DNA from: Hymenobacter nitidus
GTDB taxonomy: Bacteria; Bacteroidota; Bacteroidia; Cytophagales; Hymenobacteraceae
Direction: 5' to 3'
Assembly (NCBI RefSeq): GCF_020447315.1
Contig: NZ_JAJADQ010000012.1
Span: 124,001-188,000 of the forward strand
DNA: 64,000 bases
Shown here: positions 6,484 to 15,511 of the stretch, one piece after another
How the letters are laid out: each line of letters begins with the position of its first letter
Numbering within the stretch: position 1 is the first letter of the stretch
Notes under the pieces: model-generated
Databases searched by the model: none
Seen by the model: only the letters and a program-made list of their open reading frames with translations
Told to the model about the DNA's origin: nothing
Made by a program: the position numbers and the translations under genes

Positions 6484-8919
6484 ATGAAAATATCCCTCGA
6501 CTGGCTCCGCACCCTGATTCCGACCGACAAACCCGCCGTGGAACTCGGCCAGCTGCTCACCGGCTCCGGCCTGGAAGTAGAGGGAATCGAGGAGCTGGAA
6601 AGCATCCCCGGTGGCCTGCGCGGTGTGGTGCTGGGCACGGTGCTCACCTGCGAGCGGCACCCCGACGCCGACAAGCTCAGCCTGACCACCGTGGACGTGG
6701 GCGACGCCACGCCCCGCCAGATTGTGTGCGGCGCTCCCAACGTGGCCGCCGGCCAGCGCGTGGTGGTGGCCCTGGAAGGCGCCATGCTGTACCCCAGCAG
6801 TGGGGAGCCGTTCAAAATCAAAAAGTCCAAGATTCGCGGGGCTGCCTCCGAGGGCATGATTTGCGCCGAGGATGAAATCGGGCTGGGCCAGTCGCACGCC
6901 GGCATTATGGTGCTGGACACTGCGCTGCCCAACGGCACGCCCGCCGCCGACTACTTCGGCCTGGGCTCCGACTCGGTCTACGAAATCGGCCTGACCCCCA
7001 ACCGGGCCGACGCGGCCTCCCACTACGGCGTGGCCCGGGAGCTGCGCGCCCTGTTGCGCCAGCCCTGCCAGCTGCCCGACATCAGCCAGTTCCACGCCCC
7101 GGCCTCGGCTGCGCAGAACATTGCCGTGGAAATCCAGGATGCCGAAGCCAGCCCGCGCTACGCCGGTCTGCTGCTGGAGAATGTAACAGTAGGCCCGTCG
7201 CCGGAGTGGCTGCAGCGCCGCATGCGCAGCATCGGTTTGTCGCCCATCAACAATGTGGTGGACGTGACCAACTTCGTGCTGCACGAGCTGGGCCAGCCCT
7301 TGCACGCCTTCGACGCCGACCAGATTACGGGCAACAAAATCATTGTGAAGCGGGCCGCGGAAGGGGAGAAGTTCACGACCCTGGACGGCACCGAGCGGAC
7401 GTTGAAAGGCGCCGACCTGGTTATTGCCGATGCCAACGGTGCGCCCATGGCCCTGGCTGGCGTGTTCGGGGGCAAAACTTCCGGCGTGTCGGAGGCTACC
7501 ACCCGCGTGTTCCTGGAAAGCGCCTACTTCCAGCCGGCTGCGGTGCGCAAAAGCTCCCAGGTGCACCAGCTCAAAACCGACGCGTCGTTCCGCTTCGAGC
7601 GGGGCACCGACCCGCACATGGTGCCCGTAGCGTTGAAGCGCGCCGCCTTGCTGCTGCAGGAAGTGGCCGGTGCTACCATTGCCGCGCCCATCGTGGATGA
7701 GTACCCTGCGCCCATCAGCCACACGCCGGTGCGCCTGCGCCTGCCCCGCGTCGAGCGGCTCGTGGGCCAGTTCATTGCCCCCGAGCGAATCCGCCAGATT
7801 CTCACCGACCTCGACATTCTCATCAGTGAGGAAAGCACCGATGCCGCCGGCCACACCGAGTGGATTCTGAGCGTGCCCCCGCACAAGGTGGACGTGACCC
7901 GCGAGGCCGACGTGATTGAGGAAATTCTGCGCATCTACGGCTACAACCACGTGGCGCTGCGGCCCCACAACTCGGCTTCTTACCTGGCCAAGTTTCCGAA
8001 CCCCGACCCCGAGGTGCTGCGCCAGAACACGGCCCGCCTGCTCAGCGGCCAGGGCTTTTCGGAAATCATCACCAACTCCCTGACCAACTCGCTCTACTTC
8101 GAGAAAGAAGGCGAAAAGGACGAAACCCTGGTGCCGGTGCTCAACTTCAACAGCGCCGACCTGAACGTGATGCGCTCCACCATGCTGCACTCGGGCCTGG
8201 AAATCATCCGCTACAACGTTAACCGCCGGCAGCGCGACCTGAAGCTCTACGAGTTTGGCAAAACCTACCACCGCGAAGCCGAGGGCAAGTACACCGAGAA
8301 GAACAAGCTCGTCATCTTCCTGAGCGGCAACACTACCGCCGAAACCTGGCAGCAGAAGTCCGACAAAACGACTTTTCACCAGCTGGCCGCCGCCGTGCAG
8401 CAGGTGCTGGCCTCGTTCGGCTTTGCCCAGTCCGCTTCTCAGCCGGTGCAGCACCCGTATCTGGCCGGCGGCCTCACGCTGCTGGCTCAGAACCAGCCGG
8501 TAGCTCACCTTGGGGCCGTATCACCCGCCATTTTGAAACGAATGGACGTGAGCCAGCCCGTGTGGTACGCCGAGCTGGATTGGGATTGGCTGATGAAGAA
8601 GTACAAGAACACGCTCACGGCCAAGGAGCTGGCCAAATTTCCCGAGGTGCGCCGCGACCTTTCCCTGGTCGTCGACCGGACTGTGACTTTCGACCAGCTC
8701 CGCCAGATTGCCCAGCGCACCGAGAAAAAACTGCTGCAAAGCGTGAACGTGTTCGACGTGTATGAGGGCGAAAACCTGGGTGCCGGCAAGAAGTCGTACT
8801 CTGTAAGCTTCACCCTGCAGGACCCGACCCAAACCCTGACCGAGCAGGCCATCGATGGCGTCATGCAGCGCCTCATTGGTCAGTTTGAGAAGCAGGCTGG
8901 CGCCGTTATCCGGCGGTAG
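6484..8919 (+). CDS. pheT: Phenylalanine--tRNA ligase beta subunit
   Basis: PheT pairs with PheS to form the alpha2-beta2 enzyme that charges tRNA-Phe, and it carries the editing site that removes mis-attached Tyr. The 811-residue length is typical of the full bacterial form. Domains in order are: N-terminal module with tRNA-binding OB fold (about 40-150), B3/B4 editing domain (about 210-385, with TPNRADAASHYGVARELRAL just before it), B5 (about 405-480), catalytic-like core (490-700) and C-terminal anticodon-binding FDX-ACB fold (715-808, KFPEVRRDLSLVVD). pheS is not adjacent, as is common in Bacteroidota. The gene has its own TACCTTTG promoter. Confidence 0.97.
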   Translation: MKISLDWLRTLIPTDKPAVELGQLLTGSGLEVEGIEELESIPGGLRGVVLGTVLTCERHPDADKLSLTTVDVGDATPRQIVCGAPNVAAGQRVVVALEGAMLYPSSGEPFKIKKSKIRGAASEGMICAEDEIGLGQSHAGIMVLDTALPNGTPAADYFGLGSDSVYEIGLTPNRADAASHYGVARELRALLRQPCQLPDISQFHAPASAAQNIAVEIQDAEASPRYAGLLLENVTVGPSPEWLQRRMRSIGLSPINNVVDVTNFVLHELGQPLHAFDADQITGNKIIVKRAAEGEKFTTLDGTERTLKGADLVIADANGAPMALAGVFGGKTSGVSEATTRVFLESAYFQPAAVRKSSQVHQLKTDASFRFERGTDPHMVPVALKRAALLLQEVAGATIAAPIVDEYPAPISHTPVRLRLPRVERLVGQFIAPERIRQILTDLDILISEESTDAAGHTEWILSVPPHKVDVTREADVIEEILRIYGYNHVALRPHNSASYLAKFPNPDPEVLRQNTARLLSGQGFSEIITNSLTNSLYFEKEGEKDETLVPVLNFNSADLNVMRSTMLHSGLEIIRYNVNRRQRDLKLYEFGKTYHREAEGKYTEKNKLVIFLSGNTTAETWQQKSDKTTFHQLAAAVQQVLASFGFAQSASQPVQHPYLAGGLTLLAQNQPVAHLGAVSPAILKRMDVSQPVWYAELDWDWLMKKYKNTLTAKELAKFPEVRRDLSLVVDRTVTFDQLRQIAQRTEKKLLQSVNVFDVYEGENLGAGKKSYSVSFTLQDPTQTLTEQAIDGVMQRLIGQFEKQAGAVIRR

Positions 8920-8934
8920 AACGGTTAATAGGGA

Positions 8935-9025
8935 CGTCATGCTGAGCTTGTCGAAGCATCCCTACCGCCAAAGTAACTCTGAGTTACTCGTGCAGTAGAG
9001 ATACTTCGGCAGGCCCAGCATGACG
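8935..9025. repeat. REP-like inverted repeat (CGTCATGCTGAGC type)
   Basis: The left arm begins CGTCATGCTGAGCTTGTCGA at 8935; the right arm is its inverted partner ending at 9025 (GGCCCAGCATGACG). The arms are 34 bases with 6 differences, all transitions, so much of the stem is kept through G-T pairs. It lies 15 bases past the pheT stop and probably serves as its 3' end. I recall this word as a common intergenic repeat of Hymenobacter-type genomes; that is from memory. Confidence 0.7.
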
Positions 9026-9175
9026 GCTTTTAAGAACAATGCTCAACGGCAAACTCCCCGGCGCTTTTTGGTGTTAAGCGCTATTGGCTGAAGTAAGTTA
9101 AAGCGCAACTTTAACTGCGAAGTACCAGAGGCGGTATCTTCGTCTTACATTAGCTTCCAAAATATTTCTTTTTCG

Positions 9176-9472
9176 ATGGCCTCTTCCAAGCAACTTGCCC
9201 AACTAGACCGCTTAGAGCGTCAGGTGACGTCTTTAGTGGCTGCCTATCAGGGCTTGCGCGAGGATCTGGCCGATGCCCAGACCACCATTCAACAGCTCCG
9301 GGCCGACGTGCGCGACCGGGAGCGGCAGTTGAAGGATTTCCAGAATCAAGAGAATATCGCTAAACTTGTCAATACCATAGCAGGGGAACCTGCCAACGCA
9401 AACGAGCTGAAACTTCGCCTCAACGAATATATCCGCGAAATAGATAAGTGCCTTGCCTACTTGAGAGAGTAA
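9176..9472 (+). CDS. Coiled-coil protein upstream of zapA (possible divisome partner)
   Basis: This 98-residue protein is almost wholly alpha-helical. A long heptad-patterned coiled coil runs from about residue 8 to 58 (LDRLERQVTSLVAAY, IQQLRADVRDRERQLKDF), followed by a shorter helix to the end (LNEYIREIDKCLAYLRE). It has no signal or membrane segment. It lies 31 bases before zapA on the same strand, so the pair is probably one operon. Its size, coiled coil and position resemble ZapB-like or TIGR-type small divisome accessory proteins, but I cannot assign it to a named family. Confidence 0.8.
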   Translation: MASSKQLAQLDRLERQVTSLVAAYQGLREDLADAQTTIQQLRADVRDRERQLKDFQNQENIAKLVNTIAGEPANANELKLRLNEYIREIDKCLAYLRE

Positions 9473-9503
9473 CAACCTTACCACCCCACGACTGCTGCTC
9501 CCG

Positions 9504-9794
9504 ATGAGCGAACTTTCCATCAAAATCCGCATTGCCGACAGGGATTACCCTATGCGGGTAGCCCCCCTAGAGGAGGAACGCCTGCGCATGGCGGGCCGCC
9601 TGCTGGGTGAGCGGATCAAGGAATTTCGCGAGCAGTATGGCATTCAGGACAAGCAGGATCTGCTGGCCATGATTGCCTTGTCCACCATGGCTGACAGCCT
9701 GAAGGTCAGCAAGGAAAAGGACGGCACCGATGCGGCCCTGACTGAACGCCTGGCGCGTTTGGACGAGCTGCTTTCGGGCGTGGTGCTGGGCTAA
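9504..9794 (+). CDS. zapA: Cell division protein ZapA
   Basis: ZapA binds FtsZ, crosslinks protofilaments and helps the Z-ring form at midcell. The 96-residue length and layout match: a short beta domain at the start (SIKIRIADRDYPMRV), a helix that resembles the ZapA globular domain (EEERLRMAGRLLGERI), then a C-terminal coiled-coil helix (ALSTMADSLKVSKEKDGTD). It is preceded by a coiled-coil partner and followed by rny, an arrangement seen in other Bacteroidota. Confidence 0.88.
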   Translation: MSELSIKIRIADRDYPMRVAPLEEERLRMAGRLLGERIKEFREQYGIQDKQDLLAMIALSTMADSLKVSKEKDGTDAALTERLARLDELLSGVVLG

Positions 9795-9827
9795 CGCACT
9801 GGCACCGGCATAGTTTCAGACTCGAAT

Positions 9828-9912
9828 CGGGTGGGGCAAGCGGCTCCGCCATTCGTTCGTCGTCGGCAGTATTTTCCGTGTTATGGTTTCTTCCCCACCC
9901 CCTAAAACCATA
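9828..9912 (+). other. Structured zapA-rny intergenic leader
   Basis: Two foldable elements overlap in this 123-base gap. GGGTGGGG near 9830 can pair with CCCCACCC near 9893-9900, enclosing an inner GGCTCCGCC hairpin. TATGGTTT (9882-9889) can pair with AAAACCATA (9904-9912), whose loop holds the CCCCACCC. They would compete or form a pseudoknot directly before the rny ATG. This is by-eye pairing only. Confidence 0.3.
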
Positions 9913-9917
9913 GCTCA

Positions 9918-11615
9918 ATGCCCGACATTTTGTATATCATCCTGGCCGCCGTGCTTGCCCTTGGGGTCGGCATCGTGGTCGGCAGGCAGCTGGCCGGCAA
10001 GGCCCGCCTGGACCACGAGGCCGACGCCAAAGCCCGCGCCCAACAGATCATTCAGGAAGCCGAAACCCAGGCCACCCGCACCCGCGACGAGCGGATTCAG
10101 CAGTCGAAAGACAAATTCCGTCAGCTCAAGAGCGAGTTTGAACAGGAAAGCAAGCGCCAGAAGCAGGAGCTCGAGGCCGAGTTGACCCAGCGCCGCCAAG
10201 GCGTGGTAGAGCAGGAGCAGAGCATCAAGCAGCTCACCCAGACCACCCAGCGTCAGATCGAGCAGATCCAGAAGAAGGAACAGGATTTGGATCTACTGCG
10301 CGAAAAGTTGCAGAACGACTCCCAACAGCAGCGTGAGCGGCTGGACGCCCAGGAAGAAAAGCGCCGCGCCACGGTAGAGGCCCAGCTGGCTAAACTCCAG
10401 CAACGCGAGCAGGAAGTGGAAGAGGAGCTGGAAAGCACCCGTGAGTCGCTCAGCGCCCAGCTCACCCAGGTGCAGCACCAGCTCGAAACGATTTCGGGCC
10501 TCACCGCCGCCGAAGCCCGCGAGCAGCTCGTGGAGTCGCTCAAGAACGAAGCCCAGATTCAGGCCAGCTCCTACATCAAGGACGTGGTGGCCCAGGCCAA
10601 ACTCACGGCCACCAAGGATGCCAAGAAAGTGGTGCTCGAAACCATTCAGCGCACCGCCGCCGAGCACGCCATTGAAAACTGCGTGTCCATCTTCAACATC
10701 GAATCGGACGACGTCAAAGGCAAAATCATTGGCCGCGAAGGCCGCAACATCCGCGCCCTGGAAGCCGCCACCGGCGTCGAAATTATCGTGGACGACACGC
10801 CCGAGGCCATTATCATCTCCGGCTTCGACCCGGTGCGCCGCGAAGTTGCCCGTCTGAGCCTGCACTTGCTGGTGAAAGACGGCCGCATTCACCCCGCGCG
10901 CATTGAGGAAATCGTGGCCAAGACCCGCAAGAATATCGACGAGGAAATCGTGGAAATCGGCGAGCGGACCATCATCGACCTAGGCATTCACGGTCTGCAC
11001 CCCGAGCTGATCAAGATGGTGGGCCGTATGCGCTTCCGCTCCAGCTACGGCCAGAACCTGCTCCAGCACTCGCGCGAAGTAGCCAACCTTTGCGCCACCA
11101 TGGCTGCCGAGCTGGGCCTGAACGTGAAGCACGCCAAGCGCGCCGGCCTCCTGCACGACATTGGCAAAGTAAGCACCGAGGAGCCCGAGCTGCCCCACGC
11201 CATCCTGGGCATGGAGATGGCCAAGAAGTACAAGGAGCACCCGGATGTAGTGAATGCCATCGGCGCCCACCACGACGAAATCGAGATGACGGCCATGATT
11301 TCGCCTTTGGTGCAGGCCTGCGACGCCATTTCGGGCTCCCGCCCCGGCGCCCGGCGCGAGATGATGGAAAGCTACATCAAGCGCCTGAAGCAGCTCGAAG
11401 AAACGGCCGTGTCGTTCGACGGCGTGCTGCAGTGCTACGCCATTCAGGCCGGCCGCGAGCTGCGCGTAATGGTGAATGCCGACAACGTAACCGACGACCG
11501 CGCCCAGGAGCTGAGCTACGAAATCTCGCAGAAAATCGAGAAGGAGATGCAGTATCCCGGTCAGATTAAGATTACCGTAATCCGGGAAATGCGCGCCGTG
11601 TCTTACGCCAAGTAA
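9918..11615 (+). CDS. rny: Ribonuclease Y
   Basis: RNase Y is a membrane-tethered endoribonuclease that initiates mRNA decay. The 565-residue protein shows the full layout. There is an N-terminal membrane anchor (residues 3-22) and a long Gln/Glu/Arg coiled coil (about 30-220). A KH RNA-binding domain (258-320) carries the signature GREGRN at 272-277. The HD phosphohydrolase domain has H384, the H413-D414 pair (GLLHDIGK) and D469. The normal family length is about 520, and the extra is in the coiled coil. It is preceded by zapA and a structured gap, and followed by a bidirectional terminator. Confidence 0.97.
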   Translation: MPDILYIILAAVLALGVGIVVGRQLAGKARLDHEADAKARAQQIIQEAETQATRTRDERIQQSKDKFRQLKSEFEQESKRQKQELEAELTQRRQGVVEQEQSIKQLTQTTQRQIEQIQKKEQDLDLLREKLQNDSQQQRERLDAQEEKRRATVEAQLAKLQQREQEVEEELESTRESLSAQLTQVQHQLETISGLTAAEAREQLVESLKNEAQIQASSYIKDVVAQAKLTATKDAKKVVLETIQRTAAEHAIENCVSIFNIESDDVKGKIIGREGRNIRALEAATGVEIIVDDTPEAIIISGFDPVRREVARLSLHLLVKDGRIHPARIEEIVAKTRKNIDEEIVEIGERTIIDLGIHGLHPELIKMVGRMRFRSSYGQNLLQHSREVANLCATMAAELGLNVKHAKRAGLLHDIGKVSTEEPELPHAILGMEMAKKYKEHPDVVNAIGAHHDEIEMTAMISPLVQACDAISGSRPGARREMMESYIKRLKQLEETAVSFDGVLQCYAIQAGRELRVMVNADNVTDDRAQELSYEISQKIEKEMQYPGQIKITVIREMRAVSYAK

Positions 11616-11634
11616 GCTCTTGCGTATTCTAAGT

Positions 11635-11669
11635 AAAAAGCCCCCGCAGCGAAAGTTGCGGGGGCTTTT
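11635..11669. terminator. Bidirectional terminator between rny and the DUF695-like gene
   Basis: AAAAGCCCCCGCA and TGCGGGGGCTTTT are perfect arms around an 8-base loop, placed between two convergent genes. Confidence 0.92.
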
Positions 11670-11676
11670 GCTTGTA

Positions 11677-12771
11677 TTAAGTAGTCTGAAACCGCTCGAA
11701 CGACTGCCAATACTTGTCCTTATATATATCGTACTCAATATCAAATACGTCTGAGAATCTTTCCTGGATATCATTCAATACTTTGGCGGGAAGCCTGAAA
11801 TCCTTACAGGCAAAATATATTTCTCTTGTATTATCGGCCGTTTGCCTTCCTATGTTCAAATAACCCTCATAGTCTTTCAAGTTCTCTAAAATATCTTCTT
11901 CTATCTTTTCTAGTAACTCGTAAGTTTTTTTATTAGGCATTCCACTAGTATTGTCTCCATCGTATTTCAACTCAATAGAAGCAATCCAAGGATGCGAGGC
12001 CTTTGCGTCCCATTCGAGCAAGCCTGTGTTAACAACTGCTACCAAATAATTACCACTTTTAAGTTTGGCCTCAAGAGCAGAATAGGTGTCATTCTCTGTA
12101 TTACGCCGGGTTTCTTGATACTTCTCAACAAACTCCTTTTCTCGCCAAGCTAAAAAGCTTCCTAGCTTCTCAATCGGAACAAGTTCTTTTTGTGCTTCCT
12201 CTTTACTGACGACAGTGATGTCATCAATCATAGTTATAGAAGCCAGTTCTCCGATATAGTTATCCAAAAAGATGTATACACCATTAGTTATTATCTCTCT
12301 ATTATCTTCATTAAAATCACTGTGAATAATGGTTACATCAATTTGGTCTGGATAAGTAGAATTATCGTTTGCATAAAAAAACAGGGTGTCCTTGTTAAAA
12401 GAATAAGCTGACATTTCAACGCTCATATCTGGTATGTTCGATGCTGGTTTGAGTGCAATGAATTTCCAATCTTTTAGTTTTGGAGCAGCATTAACCAGCT
12501 CTTCTACAAACACGATATTTTTTATAGTGCCGTCTGGAGTTAAGATCAGTTCAGCCGTATTGTCGTCGTGCATACCGGTCAAGAAGAAAATTCCTTCCTT
12601 CACCTCATCCAGCTTGGGAGATAATGCTTCAAAGAAATTTTCATCTATATTCTCTCCAGACTTAACTGTCTCGAAAAAAGCTCTTTCATGCTTGCTGAAC
12701 CAAGTCCAAAAAGCTTGGTGAGGATGAACCGGGTTCTTCTTCTGGCTGAAGATATTCCTTATGAAGCTCAT
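11677..12771 (-). CDS. DUF695-like protein in an AT-rich patch
   Basis: The protein has 364 residues with no signal peptide or membrane segment. The C-terminal half (about 235-364) resembles the DUF695 family: YLVAVVNTGLLEWDAKASHPW, GYLNIGRQTADNTREIYFAC, and an Asp/Tyr-rich end. The N-terminal 180 residues look like a separate acidic alpha/beta domain that I do not recognise. Biochemical role is unknown. Base composition is plainly AT-rich against neighbours (many AAA, TTT and ATA codons), and the next 350 bases upstream share this. That points to recent acquisition or a different codon history. Confidence 0.75.
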   Translation of the reverse strand: MSFIRNIFSQKKNPVHPHQAFWTWFSKHERAFFETVKSGENIDENFFEALSPKLDEVKEGIFFLTGMHDDNTAELILTPDGTIKNIVFVEELVNAAPKLKDWKFIALKPASNIPDMSVEMSAYSFNKDTLFFYANDNSTYPDQIDVTIIHSDFNEDNREIITNGVYIFLDNYIGELASITMIDDITVVSKEEAQKELVPIEKLGSFLAWREKEFVEKYQETRRNTENDTYSALEAKLKSGNYLVAVVNTGLLEWDAKASHPWIASIELKYDGDNTSGMPNKKTYELLEKIEEDILENLKDYEGYLNIGRQTADNTREIYFACKDFRLPAKVLNDIQERFSDVFDIEYDIYKDKYWQSFERFQTT

Positions 12772-13131
12772 GGCGCGTTAGTAGGTAAGTGTGATAATTA
12801 AGAGTACAAATAACTGCTTTACTTTTGACCAAAAGAAACGCAAAGCAGGTTATGCTTCCGTCCCGGCTGATGAGTAAACTCAAATGTAACTAGGGTATTT
12901 AATTAGTTCGATTTGGCCTTATTGCGAAGATGTCAAGTGTCTATATTCAAGTGTGCTATTATACATTGAAAGTGTGTTTAAAAGTATTAAAAGCCATTAT
13001 TAAGGCGAGCAGAGCTTGTTTTAGAACCCAATCAAAAGTCTAATAAATCGGAAAGCTCGTTTCCGGTGGCAGTGGGGGAAGCGTACGTTTGAGGCATCAA
13101 CAAACCCAAGCTATTCCTTCCACTGTCCGTC
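12772..13131. other. AT-rich intergenic region
   Basis: These 360 bases lie between the divergent DUF695-like and lipoprotein genes. A short inverted pair CTGCTTT/AAAGCAG (about 12814-12848) sits inside it, and the promoter TACGTTTG is at 13084-13091. No further open frame or RNA is seen. Confidence 0.5.
13084..13091 (+). promoter_or_regulatory. Bacteroidota -7 promoter for the lipoprotein gene at 13132
   Basis: TACGTTTG matches TAnnTTTG, 40 bases before the ATG. A TTTC about 20 bases upstream is a weak -33 box. Confidence 0.5.
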
Positions 13132-13956
13132 ATGGCAACCCGCAATTTGTATTCAGCCCTTAGCTATTCCCTGACCCTTCTGTTGCTGGGTAGCTGCACG
13201 GTGTATGTGCCCATGCAACCCACCGTATCGACGGTCAGCTGCCAAGGGCAATTGGAGCTGGCGGGCAGCATGCAGGCCAACAGCCGGCTGGAAGGAACCG
13301 CCGTTTATTCGCCCCTGCCGCACACGCTGGTCATGGCCGCCGGCTCGTTTCGGCCCAAGATTGGCGACACCACTTTTTCTGCCACCCGGCAGTGGGAAGC
13401 CGGCTTGGGCAGCTACGCGCATCTGGGCTCCGGCTGGCTGCTCACGGGCATGGCGGGCTACGGCCGGGCCACTACCTCGAAAGCCATTCCGGGAGTTGCA
13501 ATCGGGATATATGGGGGCGGGACCAGCGTATACGATGCCAGATACCGCAAACTATTCGGGCAGCTGAGCTTGGCGCACGAAGCGCGGCGGCAGTCCTTTG
13601 GCGTGGTGTACCGCCTGGCCCGGGTAAGCTACGACCAGCTCGACTACCGCTTTGGGCTCGACAACACGGCGGCGGTAGTAGCCATACCGATGAAAAGCGC
13701 GTTCCGGCACGAAGGTCTGTCGTTTTACCGGGTGGGCCTCGACCCGCGCAACCGCTGGCAGCTACAGGCTACTTTAGGCCTATCGGTAGCGCAGCAGCCG
13801 GAACGGGTAGTAACGCCAGTCGGGCCCAACCGTAACGACGGCTACACCGAGCAAAATGAGGCCAAAAAAGCGTCGCGCCCGGTGCTGATGACCAGCCTGG
13901 GCGTAGTGTTTCGGCCGCAGTTTCTGAGCAGGAAAGCCGCTGGTAGTCAGCCTTAA
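13132..13956 (+). CDS. Outer-membrane-type lipoprotein
   Basis: This 274-residue protein has a signal peptide and lipobox at Cys22 (LLGSC). The mature part alternates Tyr/Gly/aromatic strands (LGSYAHLGSGWLLTGMAGYGR, FGVVYRLARVSYDQLDYRFG, LQATLGLSV), as in small outer-membrane beta-barrels. The early TVSTVSCQGQLELAGSMQANS stretch matches in layout the sequence after the lipobox in the gene at 15512, so the two are probably distant paralogues. Function is unknown. It converges on the flavoenzyme gene with a 9-base gap. Confidence 0.8.
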   Translation: MATRNLYSALSYSLTLLLLGSCTVYVPMQPTVSTVSCQGQLELAGSMQANSRLEGTAVYSPLPHTLVMAAGSFRPKIGDTTFSATRQWEAGLGSYAHLGSGWLLTGMAGYGRATTSKAIPGVAIGIYGGGTSVYDARYRKLFGQLSLAHEARRQSFGVVYRLARVSYDQLDYRFGLDNTAAVVAIPMKSAFRHEGLSFYRVGLDPRNRWQLQATLGLSVAQQPERVVTPVGPNRNDGYTEQNEAKKASRPVLMTSLGVVFRPQFLSRKAAGSQP

Positions 13957-13965
13957 GTTGTGTAG

Positions 13966-15360
13966 CTATTCCGGCTTCTTGAGCTTGGTAAACACATTAT
14001 TGAGTCCCTCGGCCCAGGTAGGATGGGCAATAACCATGCTCTGCAGCTGCGGATACTTGAGCTTGCCCATCATGGCCAATTGAAACATGGTCATGATTTC
14101 GCCTCCTTCCGCACCCAGAATGGCGGCGCCCAGAATCCGGCCCTGGGCATCGACCAGCACCTTCCAGAAGCCCGTGGTATTGCCCGTTTCGCGCGCCCGC
14201 CCGATGGTGCGCACCGGCATCTTGCCCACCCGATACACTATGCCCTGCTTCCGGGCCTGCTCCTCATTCAGGCCGATGCGGCCTAGCTGCGGGTCGGTAA
14301 AAACGGTGTAGGGCAACGGGCGCTGCCGGGCTGAGCGGCGCTTGCCGTGCAGAATAGCGTCGCGCACCACGCGGTAGTCGTCGTAGCTGATGTGCGTAAA
14401 CTGCGGCCCGCCGTGAATGTCGCCCAGCGCGTACACGCCGCGGGCTGCGGTTTGCAGCTGACTGTTGACCTGGATGTAGCCCTTCTCGTCGGTTTTGACG
14501 CCGATGGTAGCCAGCCCGAGCTTGTCGGAGTTGGGCACGCGGCCCGTGGCTACCAGCAGGTGGGTGCCGCGCAGGCGCCTTTCGCCGGCTTTGGTGTGGG
14601 CCGACAGCGTAATCAGGCCCTCCGCGTTGCGCGACACGCGCCGCGCCTCGGCGCCCAGCACCAGTTCGATGCCCTCGACCTCCAGCATTTCCTGCATGGC
14701 CGCGCACACGTCGGCATCCTCGTGCTCGAGCAGGTGCGGGCCCGACTCAACGAGGGTGACCCGGCTACCGAAGCGGCGGAACATCTGGCTGAACTCGATG
14801 CCGATGTAGCCGCCCCCCAGAATCAGCAGGTGCTCGGGCAGCTCCGGCAAGTCGAGCAGTTCGGTGGTTGTCAAGTAGGGCACATCGGTGAGGCCTTCCA
14901 GCTCGGGTAGTGCGGCCCGCGTGCCGGTATTGATGAATACGAGCGGTACCTTTATTTCCCGGGTTTCGCCGCCCGCCAAAGCCACCTGCACGGTGCGCGG
15001 ACCCGTAAAAGTGGCGTGCCCGTGCAGCACCGTAATGCCCTCGTGCTCCTGCGTCAGATTGCTGCGCACGCCCTCCCGCGACTTTTTGATGATGGCATTT
15101 TTGCGCGCCATTACGGCCTGGAAGTCGACGGTTGGCTCGGGGGCGCCTATGCCGTAGGTGGCAGCCGTGCGCACCTGGTGGGCCCGCTCGGCTGAGGCCA
15201 GCAGGGCTTTAGTGGGCGAGCAGCCGTAATTGATGCAGGACCCGCCCAGGTGATTTTCCTCAACCAGCACCACTTTCCGGCCGGCTTCGGCCATAGCCAC
15301 GGCCAAGGGGTTGCCGGCCTGGCCGGAACCAATAATCAGAACATCGTACGAAGTAGGCAT
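13966..15360 (-). CDS. Pyridine nucleotide-disulfide oxidoreductase (mercuric reductase-like)
   Basis: This is a class I flavoprotein disulfide reductase, 464 residues. FAD is bound through the N-terminal Rossmann motif GSGQAG (11-16). The redox-active disulfide is C42-INYG-C47 in GGSCINYGCSPTKAL, and NAD(P) is bound by GGGYIG (182-187). The dimer domain ends with H446-PTWA-E451, the His-Glu pair that serves the disulfide. The pattern is close to MerA-like and dihydrolipoamide dehydrogenase-like enzymes. The N-terminal mercury-binding domain and the C-terminal CC pair of true MerA are absent, so mercury reduction is unlikely. The substrate is unknown, and no partner pyruvate dehydrogenase genes are nearby. 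Confidence 0.88.
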   Translation of the reverse strand: MPTSYDVLIIGSGQAGNPLAVAMAEAGRKVVLVEENHLGGSCINYGCSPTKALLASAERAHQVRTAATYGIGAPEPTVDFQAVMARKNAIIKKSREGVRSNLTQEHEGITVLHGHATFTGPRTVQVALAGGETREIKVPLVFINTGTRAALPELEGLTDVPYLTTTELLDLPELPEHLLILGGGYIGIEFSQMFRRFGSRVTLVESGPHLLEHEDADVCAAMQEMLEVEGIELVLGAEARRVSRNAEGLITLSAHTKAGERRLRGTHLLVATGRVPNSDKLGLATIGVKTDEKGYIQVNSQLQTAARGVYALGDIHGGPQFTHISYDDYRVVRDAILHGKRRSARQRPLPYTVFTDPQLGRIGLNEEQARKQGIVYRVGKMPVRTIGRARETGNTTGFWKVLVDAQGRILGAAILGAEGGEIMTMFQLAMMGKLKYPQLQSMVIAHPTWAEGLNNVFTKLKKPE

Positions 15361-15511
15361 AAAAAGCAGAAATTGGCGGGAAATAGGATCTTGGCCCCGT
15401 AAGCGGCACTGGCCTGTTGAGCTTCCGAATGAAGGCTATACGAGTCGAGTGGCCGGCTAGCTACCCTATCGAAAAGCGTTTTCTCATTTCTGGTCTTTTT
15501 CCGCCGTTCCT

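Noticed and set aside
6472-8508. 678-codon minus-strand frame opposite pheT
   Set aside because: High-GC antisense shadow rich in His, Gly, Val and Gln with no domain; pheT is certain on the plus strand.
9795-9917. 6S RNA after zapA
   Set aside because: The gap is only 123 bases and the foldable part about 75, too short for a usual 6S RNA of about 180 bases; no clear central bubble.
13966-15360. True mercuric reductase (merA)
   Set aside because: The N-terminal mercury-binding domain and C-terminal vicinal cysteines are missing and there are no mer genes nearby.
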